64,000 nucleotides of DNA from Microglena sp. YARC (Eukaryota > Chlorophyta > Chlorophyceae > Chlamydomonadales > Chlamydomonadaceae), in contig CM039463.1 in assembly GCA_022414725.1 (NCBI GenBank), positions 79,714,683 to 79,778,682 of the forward strand. Direction: 5' to 3'. Shown here piece after piece: positions 12,301 through 20,965 of this stretch. Each line of letters opens with the position of its first letter. Positions within the stretch are counted from its first letter, which is position 1. A program made the translations under genes and the position numbers. The notes below the pieces were generated by a model. The model was given only the letters and a program-made list of their open reading frames with translations. It was not told where the DNA came from and searched no databases.

Positions 12301-14447
12301 TGCAAAAGACGCCGAGAAGCCTTAAAGGCTGGGGCCATGCAGCCAATTTCAAGTGTGAGTTCATGTGCTCATACTGTATTCTGAATGATCTGTTTTTTCA
12401 TGATACCGTGTATTGTTAAAAGTGCCAGATCAGCTGTTAATACTGTATTCTAAGCATACATATACATCCCACCACCAATCATATGCAAACACTTTTACAG
12501 GGAATAATTGCTCCCACTCCACCCCACTCTACCACATGCAGGACTCCAATCCCACAAGTACAAATAAATAGATAAATAAACAATAAATAGTTAGCCTTCT
12601 TACGAGGCGTGAAGTAGAGGGGGCCAGCCCGTTTGCTTGCACTGGGGCCAACCACAAACCACATGTACACACGGCTTGCAAGAGCACCACCAAGACTACC
12701 ACCACAACCACCAAGACTACCACCACCGACCACCTGCACATACCCAGGCAGCTAATGCACCCACACTGCACATCCCACCACCTGATGGGGTCCACTCCCA
12801 CATGTACACACTGCTTACAAGAGCATGTCTAAACGGACATTACTGCCTGTATTCCACCCACCACCAAGACTACCACCTACCACCTGCACATACCCAAGCA
12901 GCTAATGCACCCACACTGCACACCCCACCACCTGATGGGGTCCACTCCCACATGTACACACTGCTTGCAAGAGCAGTTCGAAACAGACGCCACTGCTTGT
13001 ATTAATTATTATCATTTATTATTATTATTATTGTTATTATTATTATTGTTTTTTTATTATTATTATTAATTTATTATTTTGTCTTGCCCACCACTTACCA
13101 TCTCCACGTATCCAGGCAGCAATTTCTGCTGGGATTCACTCTTACATGTACACACTGCTGGCAAGATCAGTTATAAACGGACACCACTGCTCGTATTCCA
13201 CCAACCACCACCAAGACTACCACCACCATCACCACCACCAAGATTAAATTCCACAAACCACCACCACCACCAAGACTACCGCCACCTACCATCTCCACGT
13301 ATCCGGGGAGCATTTTCTCGGTGCAAACCGGGCCGCCAGGGAATCCGACCAGGATGATCCTCTTGCCCTATCACAAAAACACAGGTCAGGGTAGAATAAG
13401 ATCAATCGAGTTTAGATTGATTTCATCTTTCATATGGTATAGCATGGTATATTGTGGTGTGGTATATTGTGGTGCGGTGTGGTGTGGAATATTTTGGTGT
13501 GGTGTGGTGTATTGTGGTGTGGTGTGGTATATTGTGGTGTGCTGTGGTATATTATGGTGTGGTGTGGTACATTGTGGTGTGGTGTGGTGTGGTGTGGTAT
13601 GGTATAGTGTGGTGTGGAATAGCATGGTTTAGTGTGGTGTGGTATGGCATTGTATAGAGTGGTGTGGTATGGTTTAGTGTGGTGTGGTATGGTATGGTAT
13701 GGTTTTGTATGCTTTGGTAAAGTGTGTTATGGTATAGTGTGGTGTGGTGTGGTACGGCATTGTATAGAGTAGTGTGGTATGGTTTGGTGTGGTGTGGTAT
13801 GCTTTTGTATGTTTTTGTAAAGTGTGGTACGGTAAAGTGTGGTGTGGTGTGGTACGGCATTGTATAGTGTGGTGTGGCATGGCTTAGTGTGGTGTGGTAT
13901 GGTTTTGTATGCCTTGGTAAAGTGTGGTATGGTTTGGTATTGTGTGGCACAATATGACACGGTATGGAATGGGGTGGCATCATCCTACATGAGACAACGC
14001 TTCCCGGCATTTAACATAAGCAATACGATGTAGCTTGGAGGTTGCCCCCAGAGAAAGCAAACAGGCTGGCCCCCACAACCCCCCGTCTTGTAGTGAGGCG
14101 TACTATTAATTTATTTGTTTACTTATTTATTTATTTATTCAACTTACCAACATAGGTGAAAAATTGTGCGTCATAGCATGAACTCAGGTCCTCAATCGTC
14201 TTCTCCCGATTGCTTGGGGACCAGTTCATTAAGTAATAATACTTATAAGGCTACTAATTACTTATACATAATAAGGCTACTAATTACTAATTCATAATAA
14301 GGCGTACTAATTATTTATACGATGCAGCGGGAGGCACATGTGCTTGCGTGCAGGTGTGTTGTTGCAGTATCCTGTTTCTCGGCAAGCGCAGTGCCCGTGT
14401 GCCTTTGTTAGTGTGTGTGTATGTGTGCGTGCGTGTGTGTGTGTTTG

Positions 14448-14486
<39 letters not shown>

Positions 14487-15455
14487 GTGTGTGTTTGAGT
14501 TTGTGTGTGTGTGTGAAACATAGAGAGTTTATGTGGTTAAGTGCGGCATGTGATCATGATGTGTAATCATACAGATGACATTGAATAGCCAACTGTGTGA
14601 CGACGGGGAATAGAACCATGTCATCATGTGATATCATACAAATTGCATCAAATGATATTGCATATAAATGGTGACTTCGACCGAGTCAGACTGCCGGCAT
14701 CATAAGATATCATGTGATGACATGACATCATCTGATATCATATTGCCGTTCCCTAATTATATGAGCCACTATGTTGAAACGCCAGGGACACGATTCTACC
14801 AAGTCCCTCCAAGCAGCGCTACTGCACATGGACACAGGTGGTTACACTTTGGGGAGTGGAGGGACATGTTAATCATCACACTTAAGTAGGGACCCGCGAA
14901 TCATATGATATTGAACTAAGGCTCGTATGATATCATATGATCAAACCCGATATATTAAAGTGTAATCATACAAATTGCATCATATGATATCGAATATAAA
15001 TGGTGACGTCAGCCTAGCCAGACTGCGGGCATTATATGGTATCATATGATATCGAATTGCGGCTCCCTACACCTAACCCACCCCAACCATGTGCTCAACA
15101 CATCCCAACCTAACCACTGTCCAATATAGGCAACCGAGCTATCGCCAACAAGATCGATGCCGCGTCACATTCTATGCAGCATATGAGGTCCTTATACCTT
15201 CATGACATCGGCCAGAGACAGCTTAGTGTCATTCTTCCACAGGCACAGATCTTGACGCATGGTGAGGTCTCTTCTTCGGCCCAGCCCGATGTTGCATGCC
15301 ACATCTCTCAAATCAGAGTCCATGTGGCCCTCGGGAATATCACTTGGCTGGGTCCTGGTGCTGAAAGAGGCAGCGAAGCCACTTTGCGCAGCGGGCAAAG
15401 TAGCGGAAGCATAACGCAGGTAGCTGAGCACCTGAGAGTTAGATTGACGCAGCAT
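9383..15455 (-). CDS. Type II (Prx5-like) peroxiredoxin, mitochondrial-type, four exons recognised; 3' end not found
   Basis: Exons in order are 15455..15198 (86 codons), 13367..13290 (26), 11827..11720 (36) and 9508..9383 (42). All four join in phase 0 with GT donors and AG acceptors. Exon 1 starts MLRQSNSQVLSYLRYASA with an Arg/Ser-rich presequence (about residues 1-35) typical of mitochondrial import. Exon 2 reads GKRIILVGFPGGPVC then LPGYVEM, the strand/loop/helix of thiol peroxidases with the peroxidatic Cys. Exon 3 has KGVDRIVAV and exon 4 LADRTGAFMRLLGLEMG, then RFAAIVEDGILVKL, the hallmark order of the PrxII/Prx5 family that reduces peroxides using thioredoxin or glutaredoxin. The family loop is normally PGAFTPTC; here it is PGGPVC, two residues short and without the catalytic Thr. 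The usual final 15-20 residues were not found: either another exon lies left of 9383, or the frame reads through to a stop at 9344. Confidence 0.85.
9515..9795. repeat. Tandem array seeded from the exon-4 acceptor edge
   Basis: Units of about 50 bp contain 'atctgcatgtgaacagga'. On the minus strand this is the same acceptor stretch (CTGTTCACATGCAG) plus the first two bases of peroxiredoxin exon 4. Four to five acceptor copies lie directly upstream of the exon in transcript order. Confidence 0.8.
9780..10865. repeat. Higher-order satellite, composite units of about 170-180 bp
   Basis: Composite units include ggttgtaggtacacaatag, gaaggacacacagctgcg, cacatggcacacagcacc and atgtggtatgtacacaagg. 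They recur about six times, the central pair (10370-10720) being most alike. The array lies in intron 3 of the peroxiredoxin gene; all frames in it are artefacts. Confidence 0.9.
10910..11150 (-). mobile_element. Family C element, reverse, intact terminal hairpin
   Basis: Reads ggcggagccccctcttcaag and gggggtgggagccccc at the left, and ttagcgtcgcaggcgacgct at the right. Both the terminal GC hairpin and the opposite imperfect palindrome gcgtcgcaggcgacgc are preserved. It sits in peroxiredoxin intron 3. Confidence 0.75.
11160..11510. repeat. Partial family F copy plus degenerate ctgctgaac-type repeats
   Basis: 11170-11290 shares 'actagtcagaaat' and 'ggctcagggggcagcg' with family F. 11285-11510 is a loose repetition of words such as actgcagcactgcc and aactgctgagctgccg. 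No gene is seen. Confidence 0.5.
11513..11712. repeat. Family F element
   Basis: Begins tttttatttccgtgcaacgc, contains cgacgcgctgcc and ends ccatgcagcgacggaatagc, gacgtgtctccaaaaac. The termini are imperfect inverted repeats. It lies immediately 3' of the donor of peroxiredoxin exon 3. Confidence 0.6.
11826..12090. repeat. 20-bp satellite at the exon-3 acceptor
   Basis: About twelve nearly perfect copies of gtgtgaaagagtcagaccag, differing only at gtgt/gtgc, directly abut peroxiredoxin exon 3. The unit resembles the acceptor edge itself (cagcctggtgtgaacaggtg), so the array appears to have grown from that edge. Confidence 0.9.
12090..12600. other. Intronic stretch with scattered repeats
   Basis: Contains diverged tails of the 20-bp array and a family H fragment at 12310-12350 (gacgccgagaagccttaaag, gctggggccatgcagcc). 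The rest shows nothing recognisable. Confidence 0.4.
12585..12660 (-). repeat. Family E dispersed repeat
   Basis: Reverse-orientation copy: aatagttagccttcttacgag, gcgtgaagtagagggggcc and agcccgtttgcttgcactgg. Confidence 0.6.
12640..13288. repeat. Array of decaying copies of the exon-2 donor edge
   Basis: Three to four units contain, on the minus strand, a CTGCCTGGATACGTGGAGATG-like exon end followed by a GTAAGT/GTGGTAGG donor. The best copy (13095-13135) keeps LPGYVEM coding and a stronger donor (GTAAGTGG) than the real exon's GTAGGT. A (att)n run separates units at 13010-13075. (cca)n expansions lie at 12690-12730 and 13200-13270. Confidence 0.75.
13435..13990. repeat. GT-rich degenerate satellite (gtggtgtggtat)
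   Basis: About 550 bp consisting almost only of gtggtgtggtat/ggtatagtgtggtgtgg variants, with a higher-order period of about 105-110 bp in its right part. The plus strand is nearly free of C. It lies in peroxiredoxin intron 1. Confidence 0.9.
14035..14145. repeat. Family E repeat with (attt)n tail
   Basis: Shows ggttgcccccagagaaagc, acaggctggcccccacaacc and tagtgaggcgtactattaat, followed by (ttat)n. It is comparable to the copies at 20525 and 20645. Confidence 0.6.
14400..14518. repeat. (GT)n microsatellite with duplicated flank
   Basis: A (gt)n run interrupted by two copies of gtgtgtttgagtttgtgtg; the second copy follows a longer GT run. Confidence 0.85.
14590..14757 (+). mobile_element. 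Family A MITE, left-truncated or diverged
   Basis: Contains tgatatcatacaaattgcat, ggtgacttcgaccgagtcag and ends at attgccgttcccta. It lacks the clear left terminus of the copy at 4403. Confidence 0.65.
14886..15071 (+). mobile_element. Family A MITE
   Basis: Runs from tagggacccgcgaatcatatg through ggtgacgtcagcctagccag to gcggctccctac. Both termini are present and inverted. It lies about 125 bp from the 3' end of peroxiredoxin exon 1, in intron 1. Confidence 0.75.
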
Positions 15456-16885
15456 GTTGAGCTAGTTACAGGGCGTGGAAGGGGGGGAAACGTGCAAGGT
15501 AGGGGCAAGTTCTTTGTGGGGAGGAAGGTTTGTGGCTCTGTTTGCGTGTTCTGCCCGCTGTACATAGCCTGTACACCTACTATCTTGGGCAGGACCCCTC
15601 AAATGAAAAATCCTCGCATGCTGCTCGCCTCTTTGCTTCGTGCAGAGGCGATACAGCCTGCGATAAAGCACTCATGCGTTTGAAACGAACCTGGCCATGT
15701 CGGAGGATCTGTGGTAGAATTTGCGTCGTTAGCAGTCAGTCTAGCAAACTCACGTTGACTGATGACGTGGACGGTGGGGTGGCATATCCGCGGATCCGTT
15801 GGAGCCAGTCGGAGCCAGTCCAGATATCTCGGAAGTCGTCCAGCGCCAGCGTCCTTAAGGACTCGCCCGACTAGCCCAACCAGTTTTTCCCCTGAGCCCA
15901 ACAGAATCCGAAAGCGGGAGTGCGGCAAGACACCTCTTCGTGGAGTCCGTGCATTACACCCCACCCCAACACCGCCCCAACACCCAAAACAGCCACATAC
16001 TATAGGCAAATGTAACACCATGTAAGTGGTAAAAGAGAAAATACCTTCCCCAAAACCACACCGGAAACGCTTTTTATCTCAATGACCACACACAGGCCAA
16101 ACAGCCAGGAAGTGGGACCTCGTACGCTCAACAGCGCCCACTGAGGGGGGAAAGAGCTTGTGCTGAACGAACACAAGCATGTGTGGGGTTTCATTACTGT
16201 TTAAACTTATAACCCTTTTCCCAATTTGGAATTGCTGCGAGCTTAATACCGGTAATTGTATGGTTATATATTCGCTATTTCGCTGTGTGAGTTTATGGAA
16301 CCCCTTGAGCCTACCCCTGCGCTGAGTAGATCAGTGACTAGATCACATATACAGATTGTTTTCACGTACATTCTTGTACGGTAATAAATCAATGGATACA
16401 TAGTACGCCTCTTTATGAGGCTTGAGGTTGAGGCGCAGGGTACCTCAGGAGGATCCCCAGCTCTGTTGCCTGAGACGCAATTAATTGTTTAGCCTGCGTC
16501 TAGCGATGCAACGGACCCTTCCTTCTGATCAACTTGAACTTGAGCTTGGTTACATAGCTTCAGCCAGCAATTTGGCTGCTCGCCGTCTTCGGCAGTAAAA
16601 ACAATTCTGATCAACCGACCCCCCCCACGTTGCACCCTGCGACACAACGGATCTTCCGACGTTGCGTCTGCAACAGAGGAGGCAGCGTCCTGAACATGCT
16701 TACATATGTGTTCTTCAGTCGTTCCAGGGGTTCAATTGATTCCCCAAACAGGGGGGAGGGGGGGGGTATAATACTTGTATGATACTTTATTTTTGCAGTC
16801 CATCTGAGCACCCACAGACGGATACCCCATAAGCGTCGACGCAAGGCAATTTCAACGCAGTTTCCAATCAGACTGGTAATGCACA
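15456..16885. other. Intergenic region upstream of the peroxiredoxin gene
   Basis: No gene is recognised. 15740-15860 is GC-rich and could be part of the peroxiredoxin promoter, but no TATA box or other motif can be fixed. 16395-16440 is a family E-like fragment. 16440-16530 recurs in reverse at about 32560-32650. 16545-16600 is a family H fragment (gcttcagccagcaatttggc, tgctcgccgtcttcggcag). Confidence 0.5.
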
Positions 16886-17332
16886 TAGCTTTTCTTTTCA
16901 GCTACGAGCAGCAGCTGCTTGGCAGCTCCCCTGGCTTGCTATCCGGCCAAACCTAAAGCAACCTGGTGCAGTTGGGAGCGGGCAGAACCAGCTCTCATGT
17001 AACAATAACACCTGGTGGGGCGTGGTATTAAGAGAGCCCCGACTTACGGTGGTGAGACCAGGCTGCTACTTTACCTGAACAAAGCTACCATGGCGGCTGA
17101 CAGCGACCGCTTACACCAAAGCGCACCCGTGGGGATTATAACCCTGCACTTTCTTCGTTTAAAGGACCTCAACCATTGAGCCATTCGTCGAAACGGGGAT
17201 AGCTCTCAAGTACTCTGTCGGCTGAAAACCATGTAACAATCCAATCCAAGTACTCTTGGGCATTTGTCAAGTGGCTGGCTCAGGGAGCTGCCTAGAAGCT
17301 GCTCCTCTTAACTGAAAATAAAAGCTATACTG
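16886..17332 (+). mobile_element. Family B MITE interrupted by a SINE
   Basis: The left half (cttttcagctacgagcagc ... agcaacctggtgcagttggg) ends near 16985. The right half (gtggctggctcagggagctg, cctagaagctgctcc, aactgaaaataaaagc) resumes near 17262. The insert is a family D SINE plus a short family H-like tail. Confidence 0.65.
17005..17215 (-). mobile_element. Family D tRNA-derived SINE, reverse
   Basis: On the minus strand it begins with an A-box-like ATGGCTCAATGG and carries a B-box region in diverged form. The body reads GTCGCTGTCAGCCGCCATGG and the end TACCACGCCCCACCAGGTG. It is nested in a family B element. Confidence 0.7.
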
Positions 17333-17363
17333 ATGCAAGGTCATTTGCACACATACTGATCAG

Positions 17364-17557
17364 TGTTTTTCTTTTGGGCGGAATGTAGCAGCTTCTGGGC
17401 AGCTACCCTGCCTGGCTACTCAATCGAATCTAGTGCAAGCTGGTGCATCTGACATGGTCAGTTTACCAGTGCTCCTGAAATCTAGGGGTTTAGCCCTGTG
17501 TCTGGCCCAGGAAGCTGCCTAGAAGCTGCTACAAGTAGCCCAAAAGAAAAACACTCA
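17364..17557 (+). mobile_element. Family B MITE
   Basis: Left end tgtagcagcttctgggcagc, right end gctgcctagaagctgctac; the interior has ctagtgcaagctggtgcatc. Outer bases cttttgggcg and gcccaaaaga are also inverted. Confidence 0.75.
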
Positions 17558-17559
17558 GA

Positions 17560-18005
17560 AGGATCCCTCATAAGAGTCGATGCAAGGCAATTCAATGTAG
17601 TTGCTCAACAGACTGCTGATGCTGCATCAGTATTGGAAGGTCATTTACACACAGGCTGGTGTAGAGGTGTCATGCAGCCCAAAGGCTGGTAGACGATGTA
17701 TTCAAAACAAATCAAATACAAGGTTCAAGATAAGGCAGAATGCCTCCAGCTGACCTTGGTTTGGTCAAGTTTTTTTTCCAGGTCAAATAGTGGGTTACCT
17801 TGTTGCTTCATGTGCTTAGACCACCTCCAGGGACAGTGTCCTGGTAGCTATAGTAGGGCCGCCCCTGGGTGTTCGAGGGGCAGCGCCCCCCAAGAGCTGG
17901 GGAGTCTGGGGATCTAAGGTAGCGAACATTTCGGCAGAAATGGGAACTCAGGTAGCGATCGGGACAGGTAGCGGAACAACATTTGGTTTGGTTCATGATC
18001 TAATA
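17560..18005. other. Intergenic stretch without recognised features
   Basis: Nothing beyond short frames is seen. A near copy of 17560-17600 (ggatccctcataagagtcga, tgcaaggcaattcaa) also occurs at 16820-16860, a short dispersed repeat. Confidence 0.4.
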
Positions 18006-18158
18006 AGTAGGGAGCGGCAAGATGATATTACATGACGCCGGCAGTCTAACTAGGCTAAAGTTACCATTTACATACAATATCATATGATGCAATTTGTATG
18101 CTATCATAGCATAGCATACTCGCCTTTGGTCAACATCATATGATATGCCGGTCCCAAC
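18006..18158 (-). mobile_element. Family A MITE, reverse
   Basis: Begins tagggagcggcaagatgatat and ends tcatatgatatgccggtccc, with the core (ctaactaggctaaagttacc) in reverse. The termini match the other copies. Confidence 0.75.
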
Positions 18159-18339
18159 TCATAAGGAGCCTACTATAGCCATGTATCTGTTAGGAGCCCC
18201 CTTGTTCATTGTCAAATTAATTCGCAGGTACTGGAACGGCCTGAAATCTGCACAGTGCGAGTTATAGTCCATATTCTGCAGAGATGTAAGCTAAGGTACA
18301 TATGTGGATAATCCAAATGAATAACGTGCTGCAGCACAA

Positions 18340-18685
18340 GTCAAGATATGAATATCAGATGTACAGCACGTCATTGTACATGCGAAGGTACGTATGTCAC
18401 ATGTACAGCAAGTCATAGTACATGCGGAGGTACGTATGACCTATGTACATCGCTTCATAGAACATGCTGAGGTACGGATGACACATGTACAGAAAGTCAT
18501 AGTACATGCTGAGGTACATATGTAACATGTACATCGCTTCATGGAACAAGCTGAAGTGCACATGCTGTATGTAAATCACGTCATAGTACAGGCTGAGGTA
18601 CATGTGTCATACGTCCAGCAACTAATTGTCCATCCTCAGGTACATATGTGACATATCTGATATGTCACATGTACAGCAGCTGCTC
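18340..18685. repeat. About 60-bp satellite (gtacagcaagtcatagtaca)
   Basis: Six diverged units of 'cacatgtacagcaagtcat' and 'agtacatgctgaggtacg' alternate between two subtypes, ending in tcgcttcat or aagtcat. Confidence 0.85.
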
Positions 18686-18689
18686 ACAT

Positions 18690-19084
18690 ACCTGGCATGA
18701 TCTGTATACCTAGCATGACTCTAGGCACCCTAAAGCTACAGCCAATCATCTACAAAAACCTGTCAACTGTGTGGACTGCGGAACTATCCTATGCCTATCC
18801 TCCACACAAACTGACCATTTGTATGAACCCCGACTGCTGCTCTATCCTACAACTACCTTTCTTCCACACATACCATCATCTCTGTTTACTGTGGATCTGT
18901 CCAATACATATCCTAGATCTATCCTCCAAACATGAATATGATTTGTGTCGACTTTAGATCTATCCTATACCTATCTTACACACATACCTATCATATGTGT
19001 CGACCCTTGGCTGTGAATCTGTCCCACACCTACCCCCAACACATGATGATGATCTGTGTTGACACTGGATCTATCCTAAACATA
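18690..19084. repeat. Degenerate 90-110-bp repeat
   Basis: Diverged units carry 'gatctatcctatacctatc' and 'cacacataccatcatctgtg'-like words. They are related to the sharper array at 19285-19530. No gene is seen. Confidence 0.55.
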
Positions 19085-19285
19085 ATAATGAAAACGCCTG
19101 GTGAGGCGTGGTATTAAGGGAGCCCCGTCTAACGGCGGTAGGGAACGGGCTGCTACTTTACCTGGACAAAGCTACCATGGCGGTTGACAGCGACCGCAAA
19201 CACTAAGGCGCACCCGTGGGGATTTGAACCCCGCACCTTTGTCGTTCAAGGAGCTCTGCCATTGAGCCATTTGTTGAACAGAGAT
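19085..19285 (-). mobile_element. Family D tRNA-derived SINE, reverse (best copy on this strand)
   Basis: On the minus strand ATGGCTCAATGGCAGAGCTC fits a pol III A box, and about 33 bp further GGGTTCAAATCCCC-type sequence fits a B box. A non-tRNA body (GTCGCTGTCAACCGCCATGG) follows, ending CCACGCCTCACCAGGCGT. The element interrupts a satellite. Confidence 0.8.
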
Positions 19286-19532
19286 GGATATATCCTATAC
19301 ATACCCTATGCACAGGGCTCTCATCTCTATGGACCCTTGACAGCGGATCTATCCTATACATACCCTATGCACAGGGCTCTCATCTCTATGGACCCTTGAC
19401 AGCGGATCTATCCTATGCATACCCTATGCACAGGGCTCTCATCTCTATGGACCCTTGACAGCGGATCTATCCTATACATACCCTATGCACAGGGCTCTCA
19501 TCTCTATGGACCCTTGACAGCGGATCTATTGT
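19285..19532. repeat. 60-bp satellite, four near-identical units
   Basis: Units of 'ggatctatcctatacatacc', 'ctatgcacagggctctcatc' and 'tctatggacccttgacagc' are almost perfect copies, so the amplification is recent. Confidence 0.95.
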
Positions 19533-19624
19533 TGATGCATGATAGAACTACAGGCCAATTGTCTATCTATCTTTGTGCCATAGTACAAGAGGATGCGGTC
19601 AGAAAACAGAGTCATCCAATATGA

Positions 19625-19945
19625 CACAACCTATAGCTACTCCTACTGCGGCTACTGCTGCTACTAATTTGCTGCTACTGCTACTGTTGCTTTTGCTGGC
19701 TTGCTGCTACTGATTTGCTGCTACTGCGGCTACTGATTTGCTGCTACTGTAGCTGTTGCTGGCTTGCTGCTACTGATTTGCTGCTACTGCTGCAACTGAT
19801 TTGCTGCTACTGTAGCTGTTGCTGGCTTGCTGCTACTGCTGCTACTGATTTGCTGCTACTGTAGCTGTTGCTGGCTTGCTGCTACTGCTGCTACTGATTT
19901 GCAGCCAATTTTGCCTTTTGCTGGCTTGCTGCTTCTGACTGCTGC
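19625..19945. repeat. Trinucleotide-like satellite (gct/act)n
   Basis: Repeated gctgctactgatttgctgct and actgtagctgttgctggctt words; the last two larger units (19760-19890) are about 51-54 bp. Leucine/alanine/threonine frames are artefacts. Confidence 0.9.
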
Positions 19946-19984
19946 TACTTTTGCTACAGACTTTTTATTTGAATTGATTGTGTT

Positions 19985-20735
19985 ACTGCCGAAGACGGCG
20001 GGCAGCCTTAAAGGCTGAAGTCATGTACCTGAGTTCAAGTTCAAGCTGATACTAAGGGTTTTTCTGTTCATAGCAGCTTCTAGGCATCTCCCTGAGCTGA
20101 CCACTAGGCTACACAGAACTATTTCAGCAGTTCTGGTAAGCTGATTATGTCAGCTTCAAGGTGCACTAGGTTGCCTTAGGTTTGGCTGATTAGCCAGACA
20201 GGGGGGCTGCCTAGAAGCTGCTGCTTGTAGCTGAAAATAAAAACACTGCTACTTCAGATGGTACAACGACTAAAATACACTGTTTTTCTTTTGTGCGTCA
20301 CGTTGCCATTCAGTCGCTGCATGGCGACGCATGGGTCCGGATAAACTAGTCAGAAATCCCCCCCCACATATCCCTCGGGCTCCGCTGCGGGGTTCAGGGG
20401 GCAGTGCGCCGCACTGGAGTCACACGGAGTTGTTTAATTTGTGACGCGTTGCACAAACAAAGGTGCTACAATACCAGCTGCAGCTGCTCCGACTGCTACT
20501 CCAGCAACTATGATAACAGCTAATATGGCGGTTGGCCCCAGTGCAAGCTAACTGGCTGGTCCCCTCGACCTGAAGCCTAATAATAAGGCGTACTATGTAT
20601 TTATTAATAGCTGTAGCTGCTCCGACTGCTACTCAGCAACTATGTTAACAGCTAATCTGGCGGTTGCCCCCAGTGCAAGCTAACGGGCTTGCCCCCATCA
20701 ACCTCACGCCTCATAATAAGGTGTACCATATATTC
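19985..20735. repeat. Cluster of dispersed repeats H, B, F, E, E
   Basis: In order: family H (19988-20045, gccgaagacggcgggcagcc); family B MITE (20058-20250, with inverted ends tagcagcttctaggcatctc and gctgcctagaagctgctgc); family F (20285-20460, cgtcacgttgccattcag to gtgacgcgttgcac); and two family E copies (20525-20600 and 20645-20735) separated by a duplicated 'gctgctccgactgctactc' block. No gene is present. Confidence 0.65.
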
Positions 20736-20754
20736 AGTTATCTAATTAAAAGCT

Positions 20755-20945
20755 GCAGTCTTCCTTCCTCCTGCAGTTCCACCTCCTTCTGCTGCGCCAC
20801 CATCACCTGGTGCCCGTCGCACAGCTGCATGTCTATGGCTTACCCTTTACCCCTTGATATCGATGAACATGGCTGCTGCAGCTGCTGCTGCTGCATCTTT
20901 GTCTCTCCTATCTAGCAGCTCTACCCCCCCTCAGCTGGCACAGCT
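20755..20945 (-). pseudogene. Decayed duplicate of the terminal exon of the 7TM gene
   Basis: Minus-strand sequence repeats the end of the adjacent gene: GAGCTGCTAGATAGGAG, a (GCA)n run, then TTCATCGATATCAAGGGGT and the same 3' flank (GTAAGCCATAGACATGCAGC). The stop and reading frame are altered. It lies 3' of the true stop at 20966, consistent with tandem duplication of the exon end. Confidence 0.7.
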
Positions 20946-20965
20946 GCATGTCTTTGGCTTACCCT

